The translations under genes and the position numbers were made by a program. This document shows, in pieces, positions 32,930 to 44,870 of a stretch of DNA of 64,000 nucleotides (positions within the stretch are counted from its first letter, which is position 1; every line of letters starts with the position of its first letter). The stretch lies in contig CM077116.1 of assembly GCA_039619475.1 (NCBI GenBank), positions 202,019,117 to 202,083,116 of the forward strand. Reading direction: 5' to 3'. The stretch is from Icerya purchasi (Eukaryota; Arthropoda; Insecta; Hemiptera; Monophlebidae). The notes under the pieces were generated by a model, which did not search any database, was not told where the DNA came from, and saw only the letters and a list, made by a program, of their open reading frames with translations.

Positions 32930-33040
32930 GCGCAAAAAACGGTGAAATTCGTTTTCGTTTTTTACCGAATACCATGCCGCCTGGAAACAGTTGGACCAAA
33001 TCGGTGACCCACACGTCTGCTATTCTCCTTGTAAGTATGT
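32930..33040 (-). repeat. Right arm of the widely spaced inverted repeat
   Basis: AATTCGTTTTCGTTTTTTAC (about 32951-32970) and TTGGACCAAATCGGTGACCC (about 32990-33009) are reverse complements of the left arm at 25270-25530. It directly follows the mariner end. Confidence 0.7.
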
Positions 33041-34960
33041 CTGAAGAATAGTTAACCTGTTTTAGAAAAATTAGTGGTCCGATTTAGAATAAAGCGAAGA
33101 GTGTCACATTAAAAACTGACAAAAAGCAGATAAAAAAATTTGAGAAAATTAAATTCAAAATAAATGGATCAGCTGCAGCGAACGAAAAAAAAAAAAAAAC
33201 GTTTAGTTAGATGGGAAAAGTTTAACGTCTATTTGAACTACTATACTTAGCGAATACGAGAAGATTTGTTTTCTAAAAAAAATTGCTATGCTATAAATAA
33301 ACTGTGATTTTTTTAAAATTAGATACGTCGGAACGGAAACTACTGGAATTATCGGAAAAATATCTTTAGCAACAAGGTTATCTTTTCGTTTGAAATTCTA
33401 ATGTGTTCTAGATTTCATGCGAATTTTCAATTGATGAGTCTTTAATAAAGATAGTTTTACTTGATGCGGGATTAACTTTATCTAGACTAGAATAGATTTC
33501 AGCAAATTTGTGAAAATGGATTGCTTTTTGAAATTTTTACTCGAATAATTTTGATTACTTTATGAAAAGATACTTTATGTAATAGCACAACACGGTGTGA
33601 TTAAAATTAGGAATAGTAGCGAAGCTCAGCCATTATCATCGTATTTCAAATCATCGATGTCAAATATTTTTTTAAATTTCTGTGACTAAAATGAAATTTA
33701 TTAAATAAAATTATATTTTGTTTCTGTAAGAACTATTGCATTATTCTTTTGCTTGTTTCGACTTTCGTTTAAAGTTATTGTATGGCATGAAATGAATCTA
33801 TTATAGTTGAGGGATAAGAAAGTTAAAAAATATTTTGATAATAAACAAATTATAAACATACGTAATACAAAATAAAATAATTATATTTAGTAAATGCCCC
33901 GACTATTTTTGGACAACGTGATCTGTAATCGTGACAAGATTTACTTGTTTAACAATTACTGAGGAAAGGTTAAAAATGTTTATTAACTCGTAAAGTATTT
34001 ACAGATTTTATTAGATATTTCGTTCTGTCGGATATCAGCGTTTTTTTAAAAATGCTCTAATTCTGAAGCATTTATAATCACCTATGAAGTAAAGCTCGGA
34101 AAAGTTTTATTATTTTAAATTGGTAGTTAATAATTTAATCTTTAAAAATCAGTAAAAAAAAAAAAAAAAATTAAAAACTAAAACTGTAAACAATATAATT
34201 TCTGAAAAAAATCTCTTTAATCATTAATTTCTCTTACAATCCTGTTATGTGCAATGCTTGGCAAAGTACGTAATTGATATTTATTATTTAAGCGTAACTT
34301 TCCTGTCGAAATAATCTAGTCATCAACATCTAATAAGATCAGTTACTATCTCCATTCATCGATAAATTCTCCGGTAAAAACAATTTGTGCTGCATTTGGT
34401 CAAATTATAATTACGGTAAAATACTTCGGAACTACTTTACAGGTATTTAATACAACTAACTCGAATTTTGTTGCGGTGTTTATCAAATATTTAATAGTTC
34501 AATGTTTTGTTTATAATACCGGTTTTAAATATATATTACATGTATTAATAACTTCTTTTCACTTCCATATTTCTTTAATTAAGCCTACCTAAAGGGAAAA
34601 AAAAGAACATTTTTTTCTAAGATTGAATTTTTAGAACATTTAAAAATAGAAAATAAGAAGGGTAAAAGACCACAAATCGTTAATTAAATGAAAGATTTAC
34701 GGACAGCATAACATCTAGTTGAACGCTTGATTTTTGCTTGTATTTTTTGTATCAGTACTGGCAATATATCACTTTAACATATCTGTTGATGTAGCCCACT
34801 CCATAGTACGGGTAGAATTACAATACCAGTGTAAAAACTTTCAGAAAAAGAATTTGAATAATTTAGTAATAATTTATGTAACATTTATAAAAAGAAACAG
34901 AGGTTTAAGCTAATGTCACCAGAACAGAATTATATATCCCGAGAACAGTAGAAAGCCAAT
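33041..34960. other. AT-rich intergenic stretch
   Basis: A tracts at about 33188-33200 and 34157-34170, no coding or repeat family recognised on either strand. Confidence 0.5.
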
Positions 34961-34970
34961 TATCCCTTTG

Positions 34971-34999
34971 CGTCATAGTGGTTTCACTGTGAAACCACC
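34971..34999. repeat. Palindrome, copy 1
   Basis: CGTCATA followed by GTGGTTTCACTGTGAAACCAC (34978-34998), a 21-base sequence palindromic except at its centre. A second copy is at 35616-35644, and a broken third one (GTGGTTTTTGAGCGAAACCACC) at about 35027-35048. Confidence 0.85.
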
Positions 35000-35275
35000 T
35001 TTCAAAATTTGTTCTGCAAACAGCATTGTGGTTTTTGAGCGAAACCACCTTGCCATACTTGTTAGGGGCGCCATCTATTATGATTTAAAACAACTAATTG
35101 CATTAAGATCTGTACTGCTGCACAGCAGTGTTTTTGTTTACAATCCAGTTGATTGTAAAAGTGTTAAATTTGCGTTTTATTGTGATTTGTGATATTTTTA
35201 CACATTTGACGTAAGATGAAATTTTAAATGTAAATATTTTTTTGCTTTATGAAATGTAAAGATTTATTATTTATT

Positions 35276-35460
35276 AAAATTATACAAATAAATATATTCA
35301 TTATTTATTTATCAAAATTATACAAATAAATATATTCATTATTTATTTATCAAAATTATACAAATAAATATATTCATTATTTATTTATCAAAATTATACA
35401 AATAAATATATTCATTATTTATTTATCAAAATTATACAAATAAATATATTCATTATTTAC
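35276..35460. repeat. 38-bp tandem repeat, about 4.9 copies
   Basis: Units start at 35276, 35314, 35352, 35390 and 35428, each beginning AAAATTATACAAATAAATAT. The copies look identical, so the array is recent. It is followed by a TA/TG dinucleotide stretch to about 35505. Confidence 0.92.
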
Positions 35461-35615
35461 TATATATATGTATATATGTGTGTATGTGTGTGCGTAGGCA
35501 TATATTTATATGTATTTTTTTTATTTTGCGGTTTTACAGAAGACTCTGTAGACTAAGCAATTAATTCCAACTCACTTAGTCCTAACACATATCCTTCCTA
35601 AATCGCTAACTGAAC

Positions 35616-35644
35616 GTCATAGTGGTTTCATAGTGAAACCACCA
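35616..35644. repeat. Palindrome, copy 2
   Basis: CGTCATAGTGGTTTCATAGTG and then AAACCACC, matching 34971-34999 with one or two changes at the centre. The two copies bracket about 645 bp including the 38-bp array. Confidence 0.85.
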
Positions 35645-36760
35645 TTCTAAACTAGGGAAAAATTGTTTTTTAGGAGAATTACATATATATTTGCTATTTC
35701 AGCATTCTAATATATCTAACAAAGCGGTGAATTTAAAAATATTTATTTTTTAAAATATATCGTGACTTAAAGGGTTATTGTTTTAACTATCGCATGCAAA
35801 GAAATCAAAAATGTTCGAGCATTCAATATTTCTGCCTTTTACCGAGTATTAGGTGAGTCAAAATCCAGGTCTTTACCGATTTAGATTAATTTTAATTTGT
35901 ACTGTAAATGATTGTTTTTTAAAAACATAACTTTTAGATGCAATTATAATATTTGTTTTTTTTTAAATTATTATGAAATTATTCGAAAATATAAAATTTA
36001 ATAGTTAAATATAATTTGTGAAAATCATTTACAAATGTTGAAATATAAAAAATTGAAGGATAAATTTTTAAAATTTAGGAATATATTGGAACAGATACAA
36101 CCGTATTCGATATGCCCCAGAATAACGTTTATTTTGCTATTAATACCGTAATTTCAAGATAATCTCTTAATTTCAAAAGTCATCAGATTTTTTTTTCTTT
36201 ATCATTGTTATTATGAACTAAAAATGTGGGAAATGTATACCGAACAAAGTAATTTCATTTTGGCATTTCATTTGTACAGCAAAATCATCTTCCCATACAC
36301 GCATAGTATAAAACTTTTTGTTCAATATACCAGTTTATTTTTGAAATATGAGAACGTCTCTCCATTATTTAAAGAATTATTTAAGTAGCATGATGAGTGT
36401 TGATACCGTTTATATCCGAAAAAATACAGAAAATAAAAAAAGAAGAAATTTAAAAAACTGTGTTATCTTAACAATTTTAATCTAATCAACGCGTAGGTAC
36501 GTATAAATTTTTATTTAACTGTTAACGTTTTAGAAATGATGTCAGTGTCACTTTGATTTCGAAACAAGATCTTTTAATGCATTTAATTTATGTTGAGCGC
36601 AAGTTATTCTTTATTAAGTAAAAACGGAATTAAATATATTTTTTATCGACTGCAACTGATACGGATTCGGTATTTGTGCCATTATCTTTTGGTGCTGTTC
36701 GAACTAGAAAATATTTGATGAAAGTCATTAATTTATGAACTCTAGAACATTGTTTTAATT
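35645..36760. other. AT-rich intergenic stretch
   Basis: No gene or repeat recognised. Confidence 0.5.
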
Positions 36761-36764
36761 TGTC

Positions 36765-37050
36765 GCTGGCTTTAGTTTCAAAAACCAAAATTCTCGTGCA
36801 CATTCGGGCGGATAAGTGTGCCGGGGCAAGAACTACGCAAATGTCTCGGCGGTAGTGACCGGTAGCAGAGGTAGCTACATAAACCCGGAGAGAGTGCGAT
36901 TCCTACGAAATTTGCGCCAAACAGAATTGAGCCGAGCGAAAGTTTTGTAAATCCCGCTAAAAACTGACAAGGTAGTGAATGCGGTATACGGTCAAAATAA
37001 CTGTCGATCCGTACATTGCACGTAGCCTTTTTCTGTTCGTTTCATTGTCT
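36765..37050 (+). promoter_or_regulatory. GC-richer island, possible promoter or untranslated first exon
   Basis: About 250 bp rich in CpG (CATTCGGGCGGATAAG, CTCGGCGGTAGTGACCGG, GAGCCGAGCGAAAG) in very AT-rich surroundings. No open frame. A possible donor AAG|GTAGTG is at about 36972. The same kind of CpG enrichment marks the clear first exon at 53150-53369. Strand and function are guesses. Confidence 0.3.
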
Positions 37051-37589
37051 TCCTTATATTAAATGCCCCTGTTTAAGATGCTTGTTTAAAAATACCCGTA
37101 ACTGAATATTTGTTAATATCACTATATTAATTTAAAGCGTTAAAGATTAACTTTTTTCTGTTCATTTATTTCCTAAGGGGTTTAATGCTACAGATTATAC
37201 CTTGTTATTTGCTTTTTAGGATAGTACAGTAATTACCTTACATTATTTTATTTTATTTTATTTTATTCATTAATTAGTTTGCTTAAGGATAAAATATATG
37301 TAAACATTTTTTTACGATTTTAAAAATTTTTGGTTTACGTTACATTGACTTACATAATAATTACTTCGCGAAATTATTTCAGTTGCCAGCTGTTATGTGA
37401 TTTTAGAATCGTTTTTAATACCCCTACCCTCTCGTTCCGCCTAGTCATCCGTACAAACAATATATACATGTAAGAAGCATAGTAGCTAGTTAGGTAAGGT
37501 GGCGAGATACCAAACAAAAGGTCATGAATTTGAAACTTTCATCGTTCTAGTACCCAGCTTGAAATAATTAAATAACAGAAAAATCTAGA
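37051..37589. other. AT-rich intergenic stretch
   Basis: Contains a short TTTTA repeat at about 37243-37267; nothing else recognised. Confidence 0.5.
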
Positions 37590-37975
37590 GGACGTCAATG
37601 TCCACGTTTCCGTACAGCATAGCAACAGTGACCGGACATAGCACTTCAGAGTTTTGAATCTTAAATCGAGATCCAAGTTATGAACTGTTAGTACCCTCCT
37701 CATTTTTATGTAGGCAGAACGCGCTTGCTCGATACGACATCCTATTTCTTCATCCGAGGACCCATCCTTATTAATCCAGGCACCGAAGTATTTGAATTTA
37801 TCGACTCGTTTTAATCTGCCGTTGTGTTTATCACTATATCAATGGGGTGTGGATCTTTCGGGACGACCATTACCTTCGTTTTCTTCACATTAATTAATAA
37901 CCCATATTTATTGCATGCATTCCCCGCCGCTTTTATTAATATAGCCAGATCTGCACTTTCAGCCAACAATATCTA
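37590..37975 (-). pseudogene. RTE-like LINE reverse transcriptase fragment
   Basis: Minus strand reads ESADLAILIKAAGNACNKYG and LLINVKKTKVMVVPKDPHP (about 37965-37850), the helix and INVKKTK block just after the RT Asp pair. A decayed thumb region follows (RMGPRMKKWDVVSSKR). It resembles the RT at 515-1855 in type but is a separate, older insertion. Confidence 0.65.
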
Positions 37976-39335
37976 ATGTTATTATAAATGTATTAGACTC
38001 TTCTGGAAAATAAAATATTATGAACGTAGTAGAAACTATTACATAAATAAATATAAAACGAATTTATTAAATAACCAAAAAATAATGATTTTTTAATATA
38101 AAAGTTAAAATAATTTTCAATAATTAAAATTTCATCGTTTCTTTTTATTTATCACATTTAACCACACTTAATTTTGATTCTGTTCTTTATATTCTCTATA
38201 AAATGTTTATGTATTTTATTTGTTTTATTTCATTTTATTTTGTTTTTTATAACTATTTTTTATAAATTACATTGATTTTATATTTGCAAAACAAATCAGT
38301 GGTTTAGGTATACATAAATAATGCATCTATTATGTCTCAGGGTGCTTTTAAATTTTATGTAGATACGCGTTATATTCAACACGTTTAACAATTTCTTCTT
38401 CTTATTTTTCTTTTTTGAAAATTTTTAGAAACATGAGACTTTCATCGCACATTCGTTTTCACTCTGTTTTTTATGTAATTTTTAGCTTTCGAAAATGTTA
38501 ATATGGATAAATATATTGCTGTATAAATTTCATTATTATTTTGTATATGTAATTACATTTATCTTTCTTATTTATTTCTGTTCTTTTTATTTTTTTTTTA
38601 CCGCGAATATTTATTACATGTTTAATTGCTTTTTATTGAACTCATTTGGCGTATAAACGATCGTAAACGCATTAGTAGGCACCTTTTCAGTTTAGACAGT
38701 AAAGTCATTTTTGGAGTTTGTTATAATCTGAAACTGAGTGTTTGAAGTCGTACTGCGTCCAAAAAGGAAACTTTTGAACATTGTGCAGGTGAACGAGCAA
38801 TAGGGAAAACAAGAAAACGCAGCTTATAAATGAAGATGAACTCGGAGAACGGTTTTACAGAATTTAATTCCTACGGACTTTGCAGAGATTTTGAAGCCCT
38901 CGGAAGAACGATAAATTCGACGAACAGATGCACTAGAGGGAGTGACTCGATATTCTTCTAAAACATCGTCCTCTGAAAAGGGCTTGAAATAACGCACATT
39001 CTATGTAATGCGCCTTAATATATTTTTATAGACATAAAAAAATAGAATTGCACAGGAAGGAGTTGACTGCAGAAACAAAAAGAAAAGTAGAATACGCCCT
39101 TATCGTGAGGGAGTAAAAGAAAGAGGAACAGATTTAATTAATCTCACAAGGGCTAGTGAGTGATTATGTGTAAAGGGCCCTGGATAATCATTAAAGAATA
39201 ACATTAGCTGTATGGTTACTGTCATCCTTATTACAATTATTACTGTTATAATTATTATTTTCATATTTCCGCTTCGGCTTTTTATACTTGCGTGCAACTA
39301 AATAATTTACGGTACCCTTTAATCATGAGTTCAAA
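37976..39335. other. AT-rich intergenic stretch
   Basis: No recognisable gene. 38690-39000 is somewhat less AT-rich, with short open frames and no family motif. Confidence 0.45.
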
Positions 39336-39339
39336 AATC

Positions 39340-39470
39340 AAATTATTCACGCTCATAATTATTAGTGTTTGCTCAAAATTTAACGAACTTTTAATTTTTT
39401 CATCTAATTGTGATGTTCAGTATGACATAATAATTCTAACAGAAACCTGGTTGTATGAAGGGGAATTTTA
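39340..39470 (+). pseudogene. LINE endonuclease fragment
   Basis: One frame reads SKFNELLIFSSNCDVQYDII followed by ILTETWLYEG, the second conserved block of LINE apurinic endonucleases. Nothing else of the element is adjacent. Confidence 0.6.
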
Positions 39471-39579
39471 AGAAAGGGAATTTGTTTTATTTATAACTTT
39501 CTAAAAATGTTTTTGTTTAAGAAATTTTTATTGTTTTTGTAATGGCCATCGCTCGCGCAAATTTGCGCATAAATGGAAT

Positions 39580-39885
39580 ATGTATAATAATAATAATAAA
39601 CTTCATTATCGACATTATTATTATTATTATTATTATTATTATCACTATTATCATTACTATTAATATCACTATTACAGCTGTTGCTGTTAATGTAATTGGC
39701 ATTATTATTAACCTTGTTATTTTTCTTATTGTTAATAAAAATATTATTATCGTTACTATCGTTATTGCTACTATTATCAACCACCATTGTTATTCTGAAT
39801 TTTCGATATTAAGGTTTCCGGTAGTTTTAATAGTATAATTATTATTACTCTGCTATTATTATTATTCTTGATATTACCATTAGAG
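39580..39885. repeat. Imperfect (ATT)n microsatellite region
   Basis: Long runs of ATT/TTA units with interspersed C and G changes. They create Ile-rich and Asn-rich open frames on both strands, which are not genes. Confidence 0.9.
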
Positions 39886-39917
39886 TGGTTAATAGGATTA
39901 CTTTGTGACTGCTGCAG

Positions 39918-40130
39918 GTTCTTGCCGGAAACAGACGCAACCGGCGAAAGAGTATCGGGCGGTTTACACTTTGTACCATCGTTAACCTCCATCAGAATAA
40001 GTTGCACTTTGCAAATTTTACAGATTTTGTATCTTTGGAGGAGGTCGCCGAACGGCCTTCACTGGACAAGCTCATCAATCAAAAACTAAACGAAATACAC
40101 AAGAAAAGCAATAAAAAGTTAAATAAATAA
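39918..40130 (+). CDS. Orphan terminal coding exon, unidentified protein
   Basis: From a plausible acceptor GACTGCTGCAG (AG at 39916-39917) the frame is open for 70 codons to TAA at 40128-40130, ending NFTDFVSLEEVAERPSLDKL and then INQKLNEIHKKSNKKLNK. Balanced base use and a charged helical C-terminus stand out from the microsatellite on the left and AT-rich DNA on the right. It lacks an ATG start, so it is either the last exon of a gene whose earlier exons lie to the left or a LINE ORF fragment. No family recognised. Confidence 0.4.
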   Translation, partial: VLAGNRRNRRKSIGRFTLCTIVNLHQNKLHFANFTDFVSLEEVAERPSLDKLINQKLNEIHKKSNKKLNK

Positions 40131-40369
40131 ATAACAAAATGATATTCTTAAATTTCGAAGAATGAAAATAAAATAAAAATGCAGCTGCTAGCAAAAAACG
40201 AATGTTCCATACCATGAAGAAACGTTAATAGATCGGAATAATCTCACCAAGAGGCTGCCAATTACGTTGACGTAATTGATTAGGTAATGGTTTTGGTTGG
40301 GATATGATCTGGATCCTGCTGCCGCACATTGACGCATTCAAAAAATTTCACTTACGCTAAGTTAATTCC

Positions 40370-41200
40370 GCCATATTCTATTTAGGTCCATAATAGAATA
40401 TGGCAGCACAATCTACTACCCCAAAATGAAAAAAGAAGATAAAAAAAAGATTAGAAAAGAGCAACGGAAAATATTATTGGGAATTATATTTGCATATAGA
40501 ACAGTTACACTGCAACCAATGTAATTGCAGGAATACTACCTATTGACGTACAGATACAGAAAAGTAATGAAATTAAAGCAACAAAATCATCAAGCATTAC
40601 CGACAAACAAACAAAAAAAAAAAAAAACATAAAGGAAATAAAAATTAAATATAACAACCTCTGGCAAGAGGAGTATAACGCTGAAAAAACAGGAAGAAGA
40701 ACCTTTAAACTAATTCCAAATATCGAAGAAAGACTTAAAAATAAGATACTAGAACCTAATTTCTATCTCACTCGATTTTTAACAGGACATGGAAATTTTA
40801 GAGAATACCTCAAAAAATATAAAATAACAGAAAAAGACACATGCATAAACTGTAAAAAAGACATAATAGACACTCCGGATCATTCCTTTTTAAGCTGTCC
40901 AAACTTCAGTCAAATCAGGATGAAATATAAAATAGAAGAAATCAATGAGAAATGGTTTACCAACCGGAAAAACACAAAAACAACGATGGAATATGTAAAT
41001 GAAATAATGAAAAACAAAGAGAAGTACATTTAAATATAATAAGGTATTAACGTTAAGTCGCGTACTTAATTAATATAATTGTGATGACCTGCGGAACACT
41101 GATAAGCGAATTCAGCAAAAAGTGATCCTCAGGCCATAATACTGCTATTGTAAAATTGTATTTAATAATAAATGAATTAAAAAAAAAAAAGAAAAAAAAA
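40370..41200 (+). pseudogene. R1-like LINE C-terminal region with poly(A) tail
   Basis: After frameshifts it reads VIAGILPIDVQIQKS (about 40524-40570). A long open stretch (about 40620-41032) then holds FYLTRFLTGHGNFREYLKKY and DTCINCKKDIIDTPDHSFLS, with the C-x-x-C...H...C arrangement of R1-type LINE tails. It ends with a stop at 41030-41032 and an A-rich tail at 41178-41200. Confidence 0.75.
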
Positions 41201-41627
41201 GTTAATTCCACAGTTGACGCCCCCCCCTCCCCCAAATAAAAATAAAAACTCACTAAAAGTACCTGATAAGGTCACTCTTGTAGATAATAGACACTGTGGA
41301 GTGAATTTGATAACGCGCAAACGACGACTTTATCCACATGTGACCGGATCCGTCAAATCTCATTCGCCTTATGTTTTCTTTCGTTGTTACAAATAGATTT
41401 GCTTTTAGTTATTTCGTCGGAAACAGGTTGAACTCGTTTTCCGCGGAATCTTTGTCTTCTTCGTCGATTGCGAACCGATGATTATAGTGAAAAAAATTTG
41501 CATTTCGGGCCAATAAATCGAAGAAAAGTTTTCCGGATACAATTGTGCGTGCAAAAGTTCGTGTAAAATGATGTATTTTTCGGAGTTAACAAAACCGAAA
41601 TGACCGCGATATTAAAATAGACACAGG
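41201..41627. other. Spacer, no gene seen
   Basis: Contains a C run at 41220-41231 and short open frames without motifs. Confidence 0.45.
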
Positions 41628-41978
41628 GTGACCACCCAACCGGGGGAATAAGCTGCGAATTTTACAAACCAAGAATTTTGCCGTAAAACCGGGAAAAAAG
41701 TAAAAATCGCCGAAAACGGAATTTTTAATAAGAAAAAATCACTCGAAACGTTAAAAAGTGAATGCATTTTTTAATGTACGTTACTCAAAATATTACGAAG
41801 TGCTGTTTTATTCATAATGAAATATGCTGCGGCAGTCAAATCTTATCAATAGTAACAAAAAAATTCCATTCTTCCTTTTGTAGTTACAATTCTAGTAATC
41901 GTGAAATCGGGAAGATTTGGACCAGGAAAACCCGGGAATAAACTGGGAATTTAAAAATTATATTTGAGTGACCACCAT
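41628..41978. mobile_element. MITE-like repeat, copy 2 (ends GGGTGxCCACCCAAC)
   Basis: Copy of the repeat at 25765-26097, about 350 bp. Left end ACAGGGTGACCACCCAACCG; right end TTTGAGTGACCACCATGATA, partly inverted. No coding capacity. Confidence 0.75.
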
Positions 41979-43185
41979 GATAGAAAGTAAATATGAAGAA
42001 GATCAAGAAAAAAAAAGCGTGTTGACATTTTAGTATCGTTGGAGCCCATCAGGTAGTGCAGCATTGAAATTAACAAATCCCACCCAATTTCAACTCAATT
42101 AGCGATAATTTTTCAGCTTACGCTAGTTTAAAGTTGCAAAAAATTAAATACCAATTCAAATTAAAATCGATTCATCACCTGTCACTAACGTGTAGTTTTC
42201 TTTATACTTTGATGTTAAATCACATTGAGAGGTACGGGCATTTTAGCGCGAAATCGAAATTTACATGTTCACCTTTCGAAAGATGAATTTTGTTTCTACA
42301 ATATCATGAATAAAATGTGGATCGCCCATCTTAAAATTCAGATATTTACGCTCTTTGGTTGTTGAAAATTTTACAGCATTAAATCCCATTAAGTAAATTC
42401 CAAAATAGAAACAGAAATACAAATAATGGTTTTTTTTCCATTTTTTCACTTCCTTTTTTCTGTCATTGAAGAAGAAAATATTTTTCAGATAATTTTATTA
42501 ATTTCGTATGCCGCCTATTTTATTTTATGTGTATATTTATTTATTTATTCATTTACTCTTTTTGAGCGCGTTAATTACGGACATTAACGCGGCACAAGTG
42601 AAATTTATGCAAGTTTTAATGTGCGACAGCGGGATACCTACTCGGACGAAACACCATTGGTTAACCAAGTACGCCGCATTGACTATACCATTTTTTTACC
42701 GTCTCTTTTATTATTTTTTATACGTGTAACTTAAAAAAAAGACAGTTCACGGGGTAGCTGTTTAAACTGAATCAGACGTATGTTATTAATTTTTCTGTAC
42801 AATACTGGGAGTTAATCGTGCATTTTTCGCGGTTTTAGCGCAGTTATAAAATAAGTATAAGAGTACACGTAATTACGATAATTAGTACAGTCGGGAGTGA
42901 TCAAGTGTCCAGTTATTTTGTTCGAAATTTCAGAAGCAGTTTATTAAAGATGCCGACTCGTAACTATTAAATGAAACTTGAATTAAACGTATAAACCTGC
43001 TGGTGAATCGAATTACCTAATCTGTATACTCTTTCTGGCGATCTGTTTATTTGTTGATACCGATTTTGTTAAAATAGCGCGTGGGAAATCGTATAAGCGA
43101 AGGCAGGCAGGAAGACTCGACTGGATTGGTGGGTAAATGGAAAGACTGTTAGAAAAGAAAGGAGAATAGATATTTGACCAAGATC
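41979..43185. other. Spacer with one doubtful small frame
   Basis: A frame at 42508-42729 (+) begins with a hydrophobic stretch (FYVYIYLFIHLLFLSALI) like a signal peptide and is locally richer in GC at 42565-42690. It has no recognised family and no convincing splice context. Elsewhere in the stretch nothing was seen. Confidence 0.25.
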
Positions 43186-43189
43186 TTCC

Positions 43190-44870
43190 ACAGCAACGGT
43201 TCTACCATCCCTCTTTACACCTTTCTATCTCCCCGTTAAAGCCTTCCTTTATCGTGTACTCTTTTCGTTCTTATAATTCTGCATCAGTTAGGATAGATTT
43301 AAACGGTTTCTCTGTTCCTCGTATCGATTGCTCTTGCTATCTCGGTGTATTCCTTAGCCGGTAAACTTTCCTTTTTTGAACACATACCGGTTTCCTTTCC
43401 TCCTCTACTCTTAAGGACTAAACTTGTTAAATGCCCTATCCCCTACAAAATGCGGAGGCGATCTTTATTTACTTGTCTTTTTGTACATATCCATCATTCG
43501 ATCTAAGTTTGACCATTGCTCCTTTATTTATGGTAATGGCTCTCTCTAAGTGTCTTCTTTCCAAAATTGGATACTGTCCAAAATTCGTGTTTTTTGTCTT
43601 GGTGCCCTAAAATCATCTACTGAAATTCCTACATTACTAGCTCATTCTAATACGCCTCCCCTGTTAGCCACAGATTCTATTTGGGTTATCGTTTTTTCTT
43701 TCAAAGTGCTTATCATTGGCGTCGTCGAAACTTCTTCCCGCTTATCTGCCTATTAAGAGGAACTGTGACGTTTTACGCTAAAGAGAATTCCTATCCTCGC
43801 ACACATCCCTTTCAGTCTCAGCTTCTACCTTCCTTCCGTGATTACTTCCTTTAACCTGCCCTATTTCGCTTTTAACTTCGATAACCGTTCACATCAGCCC
43901 AAAATGTTTTTTCCGTCTTTACCCTCCAAGTTTCCTTCCGAGATTGAGGCTAGACAAGAATTCTGTAACACTCAAGTCCCCTTTTTCCGTCACTCGTGTA
44001 TATTTTCAGTAATGGTTCAAGGGGGCTCGGTGAAGTGGAGCCTCTTTCATTATCCCGGACGTTCGTTTCTCCGAATCTTTCCGTCTTCCTTCCTTTTGCT
44101 CAATTATTTTGCATCTCATCACATCGGTTTTCCTCCGATTAATTAGTTATTTTTGACCTTCAAGAGTACCCTTCGATCATTCTCTCATCCACACGTCTTT
44201 TCCTCTCCGCATTCAATTAGTATTGTTTTGTTATGAGTTCTTAGTCATGTCGGAAAAGTGGGCAATGAAATATCAGATTCTCTAACCCGAGTTGCTGCGT
44301 CCTCGCTCATTTACTTTTCAAAAATTCCAGGGTCTAATACTCTTTTTTACAGTAAATACCATTTTAGTGTCTAGTCTGACTTTTATGTTTCATCCTTTTA
44401 CAATACACAATCCTTCTATCTCTCTGTACAACCCAGTCTTCCTGTCCGTGGTTCCGTGATTTTCCTTTGGTCCGTCGTTCTCTTATCGTTTCGATTATTC
44501 GTTTGCATTTCAATCATTCTCTACTGCCTTCGTCTCGCTTTGGTTTCGCCCTTGTGTCTTCTTCGTGTTGTGCCCTCTTTATCCGAACGACGAAGCCTTC
44601 TGTGATTTTAACCATGTTCTTTTTGAACGTCCTTTGTTCGCAATGGAACGGTCTGTTTTTTATGTTCAAATATTTGGTTCTCTTGTTCTCCTTATTTTGC
44701 TTCTTACATCCCGTCGTTTCCTTCTTTGTATATTATCTCTTTCCTTAGTTATTTAATTTCCACAATATCTGATCGCACTTCTATTTGACTGAGCCCTTCC
44801 ATTCGTGTTTTTTCTGTGCGAAGGTTGTCAACGTGCTTAAATAAAAAAAAAATAATAATTAAAAAAATAG
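43190..44870 (+). mobile_element. I-like LINE, pyrimidine-rich family, 5'-truncated copy
   Basis: In several frames: FSVPRIDCSCYLGVFLSR (about 43312-43365, post-palm block), LGALKSSTEIPTLLAHSNTP (about 43596-43660), IFSNGSRG (about 44001-44025, first RNase H block), a decayed GH.GI.GNE block near 44250, and a C-terminal region to about 44755. It ends with an A-rich tail at 44840-44870. Domain order and wording follow the copy at 58290-61480. Frameshifts and stops throughout. Confidence 0.75.

Noticed and set aside
35276..35460. CRISPR-like array
   Set aside because: The 38-bp units are tandem with no spacers between them, and the DNA is eukaryotic; it is a minisatellite.
39491..39838. Ile-rich and Asn-rich open frames on both strands
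   Set aside because: They are translations of an ATT/TTA microsatellite; both strands are open for the same reason.
42508..42729. Small secreted-protein-like frame
   Set aside because: A hydrophobic start alone is common in AT-rich DNA, and there is no splice or family support; kept only as a remark.
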